From assembly GCA_030762175.1 (NCBI GenBank), contig CM060846.1:241833512-241897511 (forward strand): a stretch of 64,000 nucleotides of DNA, in the 5' to 3' direction. Below the pieces are notes generated by a model. That model was not told the DNA's origin and made no database searches. It saw nothing but the letters and a program-made list of their open reading frames with translations. Every line of letters begins with the position of its first letter. The first letter of the stretch is position 1. A program made the position numbers and the translations under genes. The stretch comes from Metallyticus violacea (lineage: Eukaryota > Arthropoda > Insecta > Mantodea > Metallyticidae). Shown here one piece after another: positions 11,770 to 23,539 of this stretch.

Positions 11770-13420
11770 AAAGTGTTATACAGTATAGTGAAAATTTATA
11801 ACAGCAAATAATTTTAGTCAGGATTACTCAGCTTCACTCACTTGTTTATTAACTTAAGACTTGTTTTGAGGATTGTTGTCATCATTTGCTATCAAATACT
11901 TAATAGACAAAAATCTTGAATACCAGGATATTCCTGTTCTCTCTTAACAGGTACTTTGGTAATATAAACTTTTGGATCAGCATGAGGTCCTTATCCATTA
12001 AATATTTGTGAGGTTTATAATACTTTTGTAACTAGGAGTTTCCCTGCCGTATTAAAATTGTTGTATAATTTTAGAACAATTTTTGTTTTTGTTAGTTATT
12101 CAAAAATATGCTGCAGTTTTCATCTTTAACATTTTTATTTCTAATACATATATAATGTTGCTGTTACCTAATATGTTTCTTTTGGTGATTCCAAAATTGA
12201 AGCCGACATAAATTACATTTAAAAAATCCTCTTTTTCTCAAAAAGAACAATGAAGAAACCCAGAATTATGAAATTTCTGATATATGGAAATTATTATAAT
12301 ATAACTGGTTTTTATAATGCAATATGTAAAAGACTGTAGGTATTAAGATAAAAGAGTTTTAAAATGTATTGCAAATAAAAATATTAATAAATAGCAATTA
12401 TGGTACATGTTTGGTGTAAGATCAAAATGCAAGAAATCCAAAAATTACTGAACATTTTAATACAGTAGTAATAATAGTAATTCTTAAATATCATAACCAT
12501 TTTGTAAACTATATTTTAAGTAGACAATGTGTAAATGCAAAATCTTCCATTTCAAAACTACCATAGAGGAAAGAAGTTCTACCTCATCAAGATATTATAA
12601 TTTGATGCGTATCAGAAAAAGAGGACACTGGTTCTTGAAAATACCTTAGTTAATAAAATGTTGAAGTGTATAATCCTGACTAATCTTTAACAGTAGAAAG
12701 GTATAATTTTACTTGCTCTATGCTTATCACTTGCTTATAATTTGCAAAATGTATTTTAAAATAATGCTGGACTACTTTAACATGGACATGTTTGGGGATA
12801 TATAAGATGTGCTGAATGGTATTTTATCCCAAGACCTTTTTCCAGCTACAGATAGAAAAGCACTTAAATTCACCAAATGAAAGATGGAAAGGAGAGAAAA
12901 GTTAGTAAGTGTAAAGGGAAGAATAAAGGGTAAAAGGGAATGATTTGGATATTGAAAAATAGCACTAAGGAGTGCTAAATTAAAAGAGCAAATGAGGCTT
13001 AAAGAATTGGCACCTGAATTTCTCTAGATTTAATGATTAACACCATATATTGCTACCAAAGCACATAGTTTCAATTGCTAAACATGAAGTGTCAAAAGCA
13101 TGTGAAGGCAAACATATTAGCTGTTTTGGATAAGAAGGGTGAAAAGTAGGAGGGGGATGTATACGCATTTAGGAATTGAAAAGGTGCTAATTTTATAATA
13201 TAAAGAAAAACTGTAAGGCATCTTGGACATTCTGCTTAACTTATATGCCACTATGACCACTGCAGTTGAAAATCATGAAACTACTGAATAGTGTATCACA
13301 TCCATTGCTGTTGCCTCCATCACCTCCACAAAGGTATTGCTGCACCCAGTTTCTACACCAACTAAAAAGCAAAATAAGACTTTAAAATATTAAATGCTTT
13401 AGGCTAATTAAGTACATGCC
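11770..13420. other. Intron sequence, no recognisable feature
   Basis: AT-rich with stops in all frames. I see no element signature. A run of degenerate A/G-rich sequence lies near 12870-12990. Confidence 0.5.
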
Positions 13421-13429
13421 TCTTGCTTC

Positions 13430-13990
13430 AGAGTCAGTAGCAGCATTCAACTGAATCAAGCTTCTCAGAAGAGATGAAGTGTTGGCAAATTATTAAAGTA
13501 AAATAAAGCAGATTCCAAACCCAAAGAAGAAAAATCAGGGGTATATACCAGATTAATTGTAAAGACTGAGAAAAAATATACATAGGCAAGACCAAGAGAA
13601 ATAAAGACATCAGATTGAAGGAACACTGGAAATATCTGTTGCAAACAGATAGAAAAATCAGCTGTAGCAGCATATTTCTGGAATGATAATCATGAAAAAC
13701 GGCATCTCTTTATTAAAAGCTGTTCAACATCCCAAGGAACTTGACACACTGGAAAAGATTTTCATAAAGAAATATGAACATAAACTCATGAATTTTGACA
13801 TTCTGGAAGCAGATAACATATTGTACAGGTTCATCAATAGACCACCAGATGTACTACAATTGCCTACCCTTCCAAATGTAATATGATCCACCATGCACCA
13901 GTTGTTTAACAGTTGACAATGTGAGCAAAGGTATCACAAAATGTCCTGAATTTTTAAATTTTGAGAGTGAAATGTTAAGAGTGTTTTTTA
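13430..13990 (+). mobile_element. PLE-2, Penelope-like 3' fragment
   Basis: A decayed GIY-YIG endonuclease is readable at 13534-13690 (SGVYTRLIV..., then KYIGKTKRN and LKEHW), followed by KISCSS-like and HFWNDNH-like remnants, the order found in PLE-4. The frame 13683-13886 carries the C-terminal tail. The end contains a degraded hammerhead motif (13911-13945). I did not find an inverted flanking copy. 5' truncated, as is usual for these elements. Confidence 0.75.
13911..13945 (+). ncRNA. Degraded hammerhead motif in PLE-2
   Basis: Aligned by eye with the other PLE tails: TTGACAA replaces CTGATGA, GTGAGC and a decayed partner represent stem II, CAAAATGTC replaces GAAACATGTC. Both core strands are mutated, so it should not be active. 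Confidence 0.45.
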
Positions 13991-13999
13991 CAAGTATTT

Positions 14000-14370
14000 T
14001 AAATATTTTTAACTCAAGAGTGCCTCCTTGTTCATTGGAAGTGAAGCCACAGATATGTTTTTAGCATTTTAAAATATTTTATCTACTGGAGATTTTATAC
14101 TCTCTTTTTTGCTGTGGTAATTAATGAATATTTTAAAATTGATAAAAGCTTACTGTAAGGGAATAGTACTTTCAATTGTGATATTAGCTCTAAAAGCTCT
14201 ACATAGCTTTTAACATTCCTGCACACTTGGAAATGCTAAAATCTGTGAATTGTAAGATCTGAACCAAAGCCAAGACAGTTGAAAGACAAAACATTACATT
14301 TTACTATTCTAAGAGGATCAACATTATTGAACTGCCAAAATGGAGATATTTAGTCAAGCTTCAAGTGATA
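14000..14370. other. Intron sequence, no feature
   Basis: Nothing recognisable between PLE-2 and the mariner copy. Confidence 0.5.
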
Positions 14371-14372
14371 TA

Positions 14373-15548
14373 TGAGGGTAGGTCCTTAAGTTTCTGGCCC
14401 CACTGATAAGGGCTATCGCCTTCACAAAACCCGTATATGGTGTCATACCTTATCTGTTAGGTAAATAATTGCAGCTGTAACTTCTGCTCCACTCTATTCA
14501 GTTGTTCAGATATAGTTGCATAAAGAAGGGTACGTGTATAAGATTGTGACATGTTCAAAATGGAGTATCGAGATATTATTATGTCCATCACAAATGAAGG
14601 CTTACTACAAATGAAATTAAACAGCAATTGGATAGTGTATATGTGGAAGCATCCCCCTCATATTCTACCGCAAAAGAATAGATCAAACTTTTTCGAATGG
14701 ATCAATAAAGCATTGAAGATGAAGTGCATGCAGGTCTGCCCTTGGAAGTGCTCAATTTTGAAAACCGCTCTTGTGGAAGGAGAAATTATGGAAGACTGGC
14801 GACTCAAAGTTTCAAAAATAGCAGCAAGGTTGGGCCTTTCTAAAACAACAGTCCTTCGAATTATTCATGAACATTTAAGCATGAATGAGGTTAGTGCAAT
14901 ATGGGTGCCTAGACTTTTTTCCTGCAAAAGCAACAATGTATCATCTGTTGTCAGGCATTTTGGAGCTCTGCCATGGCAATGAGAGAGAAGTTGTGCAAAC
15001 CATTGTTACAGGAGAAGGAACTATGGTACTCAACTGTGATCAGGGACTATGAAGGAATGCTCTTCATTGAGTTCAAAGATAGGAACACGACAGTAAATGG
15101 GGAGTATGCTGGCCTACTGCACAGACTTTGTGCTTCCATCAAAGAGAAAAGTCGAGGATAGCTGAGTGGTGGTGTGCACCTTCTTTACAAAAACAAGCCT
15201 GTGCACACAGCTCTTGTTCCAAAGTAAGCTGTGAAGGAATGTGGCTTCAAGGAGATTGACCACCCACCTTACAGATATAGCTCCCAGTGACTATTTTCTC
15301 TTCTCAAAACTCAAGAAGAACCTTCAAGGAAGGAAATTTAAGTGTAACAAAGAAGTGATGAATGATGTTTGTGCTCATTTTGCTGACAAGACTTCTGACT
15401 ATTTTTGGGGGGGATTTAAATGTTAATTTAAAAATGTGAGAATTGTATTGGAATAAAGGGTAACTATGTTGAAAAGTGGAATATAGTTTTTGTCTTTATC
15501 ATATCTAGGAAATGGTTAGGCTGGAATCTTATGGACCTATCCTTATAT
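14373..15548 (+). mobile_element. Mariner copy M-a with inverted ends
   Basis: Seen: the left end reads gagggtaggtccttaagttt and the right end is its imperfect inverse (aatcttatggacctatcctt at 15525-15544). TA dinucleotides lie outside both. Inside is a decayed transposase: 14551-14982 carries a helix-turn-helix (VSKIAARLGLSKTTVLRIIH) followed by SAIWVPRL. 15040-15160 carries EGMLFIEFKDRNTTVNGEY, then a shifted NKPVHTAL region. 15241-15426 carries LAPSDYFLFSKLKKNL-like sequence and a C-terminal tail. Known: these are the HTH and DDE blocks of mariner. About 1.18 kb long, near the usual 1.3 kb. Stops and shifts disable it. A second copy of the same family lies inverted at 27473-28500. Confidence 0.86.
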
Positions 15549-15549
15549 A

Positions 15550-16190
15550 AGATGAGGGAAATTAAATCCTTTTGATGCTTAGCATGAAAATACAATATAT
15601 ATTAACATAGATAACATAACTGAAATGCATTTTTTACTAATTAAATAGTTTGTGAGTTGCACTAGAGAAGTTTAATTATTTTGAAATAAGACATTATTTG
15701 GAACACAAGTTTGACAGGTAGAAGAAAATAGTGAGTTGGAAGGTAGATTCCTATGATGTTTATCATTGTTTTGATCTGTTGCTTCTCATTTGATTATAGT
15801 ATTTAATGTCAAACACATACAGAACTTCATGGCAATCCATATTAAAAGTAAATGCTATCCTTAAAAGTGAGTGGAAAGGATAACAGGGTTGGATAAGTTG
15901 AGTCAAGCATTTGTTAGTGTTAACAAAACTATTGTTTGTACTGTGTCAGACTGACCTATGTATTATGCATATGTCAATCATTATCATTTTTACCTGTGAG
16001 CATAAGGATACTGATTAAGAATAATTAAGTAATGAGTTTGATTTGAAAATAGTATCTGTTTTGGTCCTTAAGTTATTACTAAACCTCAGATTTTTAGGCA
16101 AATGCCTATTTGTTCCTGTAGGAAAATGTGCAAAATAATTGCAGATGTTTGCAATTTATGAAAAATGATACTTTGGAGCACTTTTATAGT
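15550..16190. other. Intron sequence, no recognisable feature
   Basis: AT-rich; nothing recognised. Confidence 0.45.
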
Positions 16191-16199
16191 GTATAAAAT

Positions 16200-16802
16200 G
16201 ACCTAAAAAGAGGTCATTACCTATTTCTGCCTTTTTGTGCCTAAAACTCCCTAAAAATGTAATTTTTAAGAATTAATATAGCTATAACAATTTAGTTATT
16301 AAATTTGTCTTGTGTACAAAATGGCACTACATTACCATGCAAAATCTACAGGCAAATTCTTGTCAACAATGAAAAAATAACCGTTCACTGCTGGGTGCGC
16401 CAACAATTGACATGCCTCTGATTATCATTGATTGTTCTGATTAATGTTGACTGCTTTAATGATAATGTATAATACATAGTTTAATTTAATTTATAGTTTT
16501 ATTTTTTGTTTGTATTGTTTGGTGCTCATATTCTGTATTGTGTCAGTTGTATTTCATAGCAGTGTGAACAGAAATAATGTCAAAATACAGGTATTGGAAA
16601 GCTTCTTTAATTCATTCCAGGCGATGCACTATAATTATCTTATTTATGATGGGAAAATAATTTTTAGTTGTTTATGTAACAAACAAGAAAGAATTATACA
16701 TTTTCTTTGTTACAGTAGGCAAGCTGGTGACTAATTTTTAAGAAATGTAAAATCACAGACCTTTTCTTTTTGGAGTTATAAAATTTTAGCAGTAGCAGTA
16801 GC

Positions 16803-16833
<31 letters not shown>

Positions 16834-16834
16834 A

Positions 16835-16881
<47 letters not shown>

Positions 16882-16883
16882 AT

Positions 16884-16931
<48 letters not shown>

Positions 16932-17230
16932 TAACTATTTTCAGCCTTTAAAATGATTTTAACAGACAAAAAACAGCCTAACAGTTGAAAATTTGGAGAT
17001 AATCTTGATAATACATTGTGCTGCATTATAGTCATACTCATAAAAATGTAAAAATACTTACTTTCCTGCATAATTAAAAAAGTACCGTATTTTAGGCATT
17101 TTGTAGCCCATTTTAGATGCCAAAAAGATAAATATTTTCTTTCCTAAAATTAACAAATGGGCCTAATTAAATCATTTTGTAACCTATTTTAGGTGCCTAA
17201 AACATAAATTTTTCATGCCTAAAATACCAA
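16200..17230. repeat. Segment bracketed by TTAGGCA-type palindromic motifs
   Basis: The left side (16190-16260) has several gcctaaaa / ctaaaaa motifs. The right side (17085-17225) has several ttttaggca and ttttaggtgcctaaaa motifs. The two sides look loosely complementary. The interior holds a long TAG and TAA microsatellite. This could be a non-autonomous DNA transposon with subterminal repeats; no transposase is visible. Confidence 0.4.
16787..16929. repeat. Compound microsatellite (TAG)n then (TAA)n
   Basis: Imperfect TAG/CAG repeats at 16787-16880 pass directly into TAA repeats at 16885-16929. The long minus-strand frame across it is poly-Ile and poly-Leu, an artefact of the repeat. Confidence 0.97.
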
Positions 17231-17289
17231 GATCTAGTTATCACAGTGATTGATTAAAATTAATGGTTAATTATTTGTTTCCTTTCCAG

Positions 17290-18540
17290 CTACTGTATTT
17301 GCAGTAAACCTCTATTGGCACAATGTCTCTTTCTTCAGCTGCATGCTAACTGTACAAAGAGAGACACTTTTAAAAGTATCAGTTTGCAAGTTGGCCATCC
17401 AGCGGCATGACTCCCAAACTACCACTGGCCTCTCCTTTCATGAGATCATGGTCTACCAGTGTTTCACCATTTTAAAACTGCTATACTGTATATTAAATAA
17501 CAGAATTAAGTACATACCCTTCTCACAATAGATGCTGGAAGGATTGCCCATTTTCTGTGGCATGTAATCCACATCTTATGAAACCAATTCACACTTATCA
17601 AGTACCTCTGCAACAGTGGACCTAATTTTTGTTTGAATGTTTTCTTTAAGTTCCTCCAGCATGTGAGTATTAGCTGCATTCCTTTGATTTTTCAATTCTG
17701 CCAGAGATAGAAATCACAGGTTATTAGGTGTGATAAATGAGTGGGTCATAAGCCACTGCTAGTAATTCTGCAGCCATATATACATTGCAATACCCATCAT
17801 AGATGAATTAGCATGTGAACTATGAATTATTCTGCTGAAAATATGCTGTCAAATGTTCCTTATATGTTCTTTTATCATACAACTGTTTAAACATATCATG
17901 TATATAGTTAGCTTCTTCAAAGAAAATTGGACTGATAAATGTGGACACTGGTGGTACACTACCTTCCCCCCCCCTTTTTTTTTGTCATATAGTGGAACCT
18001 CATTTATGATTCATGAATTCTTTAATGCCCAGTATCTATTATTGTATCATGCTACATTGTCATTCAGATAAAAACAACTTCTCGAAAAAGAACATCGATC
18101 TGGGAGATGGGTTTTTCCATTATTAACATTTACAAACATCCAATTACAAAAGCAAAATTTTTTGTTATAGCCTGAAGGCTGTATAGGTGAAGTACTGTAA
18201 TCATGTATGGCTTTAATTTTAGCAAATTTTTGTTGCTCTTCTTGCAGATTCTGTAGAAATTCCTGTCAGCTGTTCTAGACATCTCAGGGATTTTTGAGGA
18301 CTACATTCCAAGACAGCTACTATTTCATCAAGTATTTCTTCTGTAAGCACACGATGTGTTAATTTCTTTTTCCAGTCATTCATAAAACCTGTTTTGTTAC
18401 AAGTTCTCCACCAAATCTATTTTTTTATATGTTGAACCAGGAAATTAATGTCTAAATTTTTGCATTGTTCTGCCACATGATTCCCTGCACTTTATGTACA
18501 TCTTCAGTAGGTATATGCGATGGTGGAGTGAATGCCAAAG
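17290..18540 (-). mobile_element. DDE transposase remnant, antisense
   Basis: Minus strand: an N-terminal HTH-like part near 18380-18260 (THRVLTEEILDEIVAVLE then SLRCLEQLTGIS) and, 600 bases on, a C-terminal stretch ELKENIQTKIRSTVAEVL near 17655-17600. The order and wording match the HTH and tail of arthropod mariner-like transposases of the WPPRSPD class. The catalytic centre is not readable and terminal repeats were not found. Confidence 0.5.
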
Positions 18541-18559
18541 CATGCCAATATACAACACA

Positions 18560-19084
18560 TTACTTTACTGCTATGACTTATCATAAGACTGATTTGCCAA
18601 AAGTTAGAAGCAGCTCACAGCCTATGTCATAACTTGGTAGAGGGGAATGGAAATAATTGCAATAGTGTGGGAATTGCATTGCTTGTCAGCCAAATCATGA
18701 ACCAATACTTTAAAAGTGTCTCTCTATAGATATGTTATTCAAGCACTCCATATGAAAGAAGACTTCAATTATTAACTAGAGCATAATTTGGAATAACATA
18801 AAGTAGTTTTATCCTTTTCCAGTTCTACTAAATTAACCATTTAGTATGTCTAAAAGTGAATGTTACACAAAGAGTCAAAAGATCATAGTTTCATCCCAAT
18901 GTAAAATGCATATATGTTAAATAACACTGTTTAAAACATGAAAGGTACCATTTGAATTTTTATGTTTTTTTTCTAATTTTTTACTTAATTAATCAAACTA
19001 TAATGGGCAAAAGATGCAGAAGAGATGAATTTCATTTGCAGAGACTGCAGCACACACTGAACAATTGTCTTTAAAAGACTAAAT
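18560..19084. other. Intron sequence, no recognisable feature
   Basis: AT-rich sequence up to the hAT left end; nothing recognised. Confidence 0.45.
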
Positions 19085-21629
19085 CAGGGCTCTTCAAACT
19101 ACAGCCCACAGATCAAATCCAGCCCTTAGTAATGTTCAATCCAGTCAGAAGAATAAAGAAAAAGGTTTTTTTTTATGCCTTTTTAAGCAGAATTAAAATG
19201 ACGTCCTAATGTGCTCCTTTGACCACTGAAGGAATTTTATCTCTGGCAATGGTAGTACTAAATGATTACAGTGAGCTTTTTAACTGATTTTAGTTTTTCT
19301 TTCCTGACACTAGCAAGAAGCATAGATTTCAGTGGTATGCATTTTATTGTTTTGCAAAATTGTTTTTCATATATCTCCATGTGGTTTTGGCAGTTAATTT
19401 CAGTTTGAAGAAAAATAGGCTAATTGTCATAAAGAAAGTAAAGTAGATGCTGAATGCCATACTTTTAATTCTAAGTGGCCACCTGAATATTTTGTGATTG
19501 AGAAAGATAATAGGCATTATGTGTGATATGTGATGAGACAATAAAAGAATATATCATCCATTGTTGCTATACATTGAGATATAATGAACAGCTCAATAAA
19601 CTACCAAATAATTACGAGTAAGTTTGAATCATTGAAATGTAGAGTTTACTTGCAGCTGAATATTTTCAAAAGAACTAATCATGCTAATAGGATTATCAAC
19701 GGTAAGCTGCAGAATTGCCAATGAAATAGCAAGGAGAAATAAATTATTCATCACTGGAAATCTCCTAAAGAAATTTATTTGGATTGCTGCTGAGATGTTT
19801 TCTGAAAAAATAAATCAATGCAAAATTGTTAGCCTTTTTCCCAATGCAATGGCATGCAGAGTACAAGTCATAGCTTCTAAAATTTCCTCTCAGTTTGTTG
19901 AAGTTTCATTGGTTTTTGATGCTTTGGACAAATCCATAAACGTTCCAGATATGGCTCAAATGCTGTTATTTGTAAGTGTTAGTGGTAAATATAATATTAT
20001 GGAGGAATTGTTTGGTTTCAATACCTTGCATGGAAATACCACACAGGAAAATATTTTTAAACAAACCCTGGAATCTCTAAACAAATATAAACCTCAGTAT
20101 TTCCCAATTTACATCCATCACAATAGATAGTGAAAAAAATGTGTGGTTCAAAAACTGGTTTTCATGGAAAAACTTCATTAAGAATATGAGACCAAGAAAA
20201 TTTCTAAATGCATGGCTGCACATTAATCATCAGGTGCTATGTAGAAAATTGCTAAATATGTCTTCCAAATATGACATTATTGTTACGAAATCACTCAAAT
20301 TTCACTAATTTTGTTTCAATGGAATCTTTAATATTCCCCAAATGTCTTCCAAAATTCAGTGCTTCTATTGTAAATTTTATTTGTACACACAGATTAGGAC
20401 ATTGCTAATTCAAGTCTTTTTTTTCAGCAAATAGAATCACTTAAACCAGATATTCCCTACCATATTGATGTAAGATGGCTGAATTGTGTTGAAGAATTGT
20501 TCAGTTTATTTCTTTCTTTGTGAGAAATCTATATATATTTTAACAGAAAACCTCTGTGGCAAAAATGGGTGTTAAACACTGTTCATTCTTTTAACAGAAA
20601 ACCTACTGAATAATCTGAATAATTATCTGATCATGTGTGGTTATGGAAATTGACTTTTACTTCAAATATTGCTCTTATCTAAATGAAATTCACAACAAAA
20701 GCAAGGGAAAAGCATTCCCATTTTTTATCTGTACCTGGATATCATGGCATTTAGCCTGAGATGAATTTTTAGAAAAAGATATATGCAAGAAATCATATGT
20801 GTAATACTTTCATTGCTGCCAATTAATGAATAATGAATATGATTTTAAATTCCCTTTTGTATTCTTTTCCAAAAATCCTGAGAGAGCTAAATACATAATT
20901 GAACCACAGATTCTTGTACTTGGGGTGCTCATAGTAGTGAAATAAGAATTTCCAGAATCTGTTTTTGTGAGATGTTGAAAATGTTCCATTAGCAGTACAA
21001 ATGAAACTAATTAATCTCAAATCTGATGATGCATTGCAAGATAAATTCAAAGAAGGAATTATAGTTCAGCACTGCAAATTCCTCCCATTGGATGCCTTTT
21101 TCCAAAATCGAAGACATTTTCCATAGTATGTCATCTCTATTTGGTACTACTCATAGATGTGAACAGTGTTTTTCTAAATTGAAATGTCAATTTAGATGCC
21201 ATTGTCTAGATACAGGTGCAGCTGAAGTAATGTATGTTTGAAAGATATTTTAATAATAGCAGAAATAATATTTAAACCAAAAATCAATCATTTTGGAACA
21301 TAAAACCCAATTTCAGTCCTCATCAAGCTATTATCTTTACATTCTACTTCTTATTTCATTTCTTTATTATAAAATCTAAATATTAAGTATATTTATCAGA
21401 TAATGTTATGCATTATTGCTAATGCATACTTTGAATTTTAGACTAATGTTCATTCAGCATGTGTTAAATATAATTTTTATATTTAAGGATATTTACCTGC
21501 TTCATTCTACTTTTACTGGAATAGAAAAATAATTTAAAATCTAACAAATGTATGGTAGTCACTTGCCCAACCCCAAATTCCCTGGATCTTCCCTAGCTGG
21601 TCTTCTTTAGGAAAAGTTTGAGATCCCTG
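19085..21629 (+). mobile_element. hAT transposon with BED/ZBED-like transposase
   Basis: Seen: the left end cagggctcttcaaact (19085-19100) and the inverse at the right (agtttgagatccctg, 21615-21629), the CAGGG..AAACT terminus typical of Charlie-like hAT elements. Inside, on the plus strand: a decayed BED finger (EYFVIEKDNRHYV, about 19480-19520), the frame 19681-20130 (ANEIARRNKLFITGNLLKKF, then MACRVQVIASKISSQF and SLVFDALDKSINVPDMAQ), a shifted CHCIIHQ-like region near 20210-20240, YHIDVRWLNCVEELFSL near 20460-20510 and a decayed dimerisation end near 21130-21240. In the known family the FDES motif holds the first catalytic Asp; here it reads FDAL. About 2.5 kb, a plausible full length. Flanking 8-base duplications are no longer identical. 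Confidence 0.8.
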
Positions 21630-21639
21630 GACAGAGGTA

Positions 21640-22365
21640 TAATTTTGTGAGTTAAGGTGATTTTCCACAAAACAGAAATACATGTCTTTCACAACACAAG
21701 TGCAACATTTACTAAACATATTGTAAATTTGAGTTGTTGGTGACTGTTTTGGTAGGTTTCTGAGTTCGGGTGAGGGTTAAATTTGTTTCCACCAAACAGA
21801 TAAAACAAAAATAAAAGAGAAGGTAATTTTGTTTCTTGTCACCAGTGCAGTCATTTGCACACTAGTCTTCTACTGCAGTTGTTGGTGGCTGTTAGTGTTT
21901 TGTTTTGAGAGTCCTGATAAATTAGGAAATGGCAACAGGTTTTGCATTTGTGTACAAGCTGTCTGCATAGTGAAATAGATTATTGTGAGGACAGACTGTA
22001 GGGGAACTAAAACGACTGAAGAAAGGAAACTTTGGACTATGGAAGAAATTGTGAGTTTAATTCATGTTTTCAGTAAACATCTAAATTTATGGAATATAAA
22101 ATGCATCAATTACAAATGTTGAATTAGGAAAGTAGACTCATATAAAAATAGCAGTCATTTTTAACACTTTGTGTAATGAAATAGAAAGAAAAAAAATGAA
22201 TGTCTCAATACCAGTATGAAAAAAGCCATAATTATAAAGTGAAAAAACCTAATTCTGGTAATGTATTTGTGGAAAAATGGTTTGACTAAGATGCAATGAG
22301 CTTTCCACACGACAAAAATAAAGTCAGGAAAGAAACAGAAATTTTTATGTAATTGCAGGTAAGTT
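21640..22365. other. Intron sequence, no recognisable feature
   Basis: Nothing recognised between the hAT element and PLE-3. Confidence 0.45.
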
Positions 22366-22424
22366 TATGACAAATTATTTATAAGGAAGTCACTCAAATT
22401 ACACTAGTTTTATTCCACTTACTT

Positions 22425-22460
22425 GGACATGTTTCAAAGGCAAATTTCCTTCATTATCAG
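22425..22460 (-). ncRNA. Hammerhead motif, left arm of PLE-3
   Basis: Minus strand: CTGATAA, then AAGG and CCTT as a four-pair stem II around AAATTTG, then GAAAC and ATGTC. The core base G8 has become A (CTGATAA instead of CTGANGA), which should abolish or strongly reduce cleavage. Same change in the right arm. Confidence 0.62.
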
Positions 22461-23107
22461 CACGGTTTGACTGTCAGTTTTCCAGCTAGGTATTAGGATG
22501 TCGCTCCTTGATTTTATAAACTTTTTGATGAGGTTGCTGTTGTTTGGAAGAGCAAAATTAACTAAATTTTCTTTGTTTTCATTCGAGAACATATTTTCCC
22601 AAACCGGTAATTCTCTGGGTTTTTTAAAAGCTTTTAAGAGTTTTGGTTAATTTTGGAACTTATCGGTTTTTTTTTTTTTTTTTTTTTTTTTTTTGTGCCA
22701 GAAATGGTATGCTACTGCTGATTTTTCCATATGTTTATATTTTATACTTCTCGTGTGTTCCTTAAGCCATATGGTAATGTTCCTTTTTGTTTTACCTATA
22801 TATTTATTATTGCAGTCTTTGCAACTGATTTCATAAATGCCTGATTGTTTTCCTGGCGGGATTTTGTCCTTTGTGTTGGATTTTTAGGAGGTTTTTCAAA
22901 TTGCATTATATTTACTAGAGCCAAAATAATGTTGGCATCTTTAAAAATCTTTTGAAATTATTGGTGTGCCCATGGATGGAATGTAAATTTCTTATATATA
23001 TCTGCTCCCCTTTGTAACCTTTTAGTATGGTGATTTCTTTTATTTGTTTTTTGAATTTCTCTATCTTTTTCTTGACCAGATCTCTTGTCTAGCCATTTTT
23101 CTGTGCT

Positions 23108-23187
23108 ATATCCATGATTTTTATTCAAATTGGAGTACCAAAAAATCATGGATATCTTCCGTAAGTATAAAATATAAACTTACGGAA
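23108..23187. repeat. Two consecutive perfect or near-perfect hairpins
   Basis: atatccatgattttt (23108-23122) pairs with its inverse at 23140-23155. ttccgtaagt (23157-23166) pairs with acttacggaa (23178-23187). They lie at the junction between the PLE-3 body and its right arm. Confidence 0.85.
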
Positions 23188-23439
23188 AAATCAGCAGTAG
23201 TATACCATTTCTGGCAAAAAAAAAAAAAAAAAAACCAGAAGTTCCAAAATGAACCAAAACTCTTAAAAGCTCTTTAAAAACCCATAGAATTACCAGTTTG
23301 GGAAAATATATTCTTGAACGAAAACAAAGAAAATTTAGTTAATTTTGCTCTTCCAAACAATAGCAACCTCATCAAAAAGTTTATAAAATCCAAAGAGCGA
23401 CATCCTATACCTAGCTGGAAAACTAACAGTGGAACCATG

Positions 23440-23475
23440 CTGATAATGAAGGAAATTTGCCTTTGAAACATGTCC
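23440..23475 (+). ncRNA. Hammerhead motif, right arm of PLE-3
   Basis: Plus strand counterpart of the left-arm motif: CTGATAA at 23440-23446, stem II AAGG/CCTT, GAAAC at 23465-23469, then ATGTC. The same G8-to-A change shows that both arms derive from one source copy carrying the mutation. Confidence 0.62.
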
Positions 23476-23539
23476 AAGTAAGTGGAATAAAACTAGTGAA
23501 ATTTGAGTGACTTCCTCACAAATAATTTGTTATATGATA

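Larger units (their letters stand above)
22366..23534 (-). mobile_element. PLE-3 with inverted terminal copies
   Basis: Seen: left arm 22366-22751 is an inverted copy of right arm 23163-23534, about 370-385 bases and closely similar over the whole length including the 3' tail. The middle (22752-23150) reads on the minus strand as the PLE linker (YKKFTFHPWAHQ, FKDANIILAL) and a GIY-YIG endonuclease (SGIYEISCKDCNNKYIGKTK, about 22850-22795). Known: PLEs are found flanked by full or partial copies in direct or inverted orientation. The A/T tracts at 22663-22694 and 23217-23234 lie at matching positions in the two arms and interrupt the frame. Reverse transcriptase absent. Confidence 0.88.

Noticed and set aside
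16694..17071. Long minus-strand frame of poly-Ile and poly-Leu
   Set aside because: It is the translation of the TAG/TAA microsatellite, not a gene.
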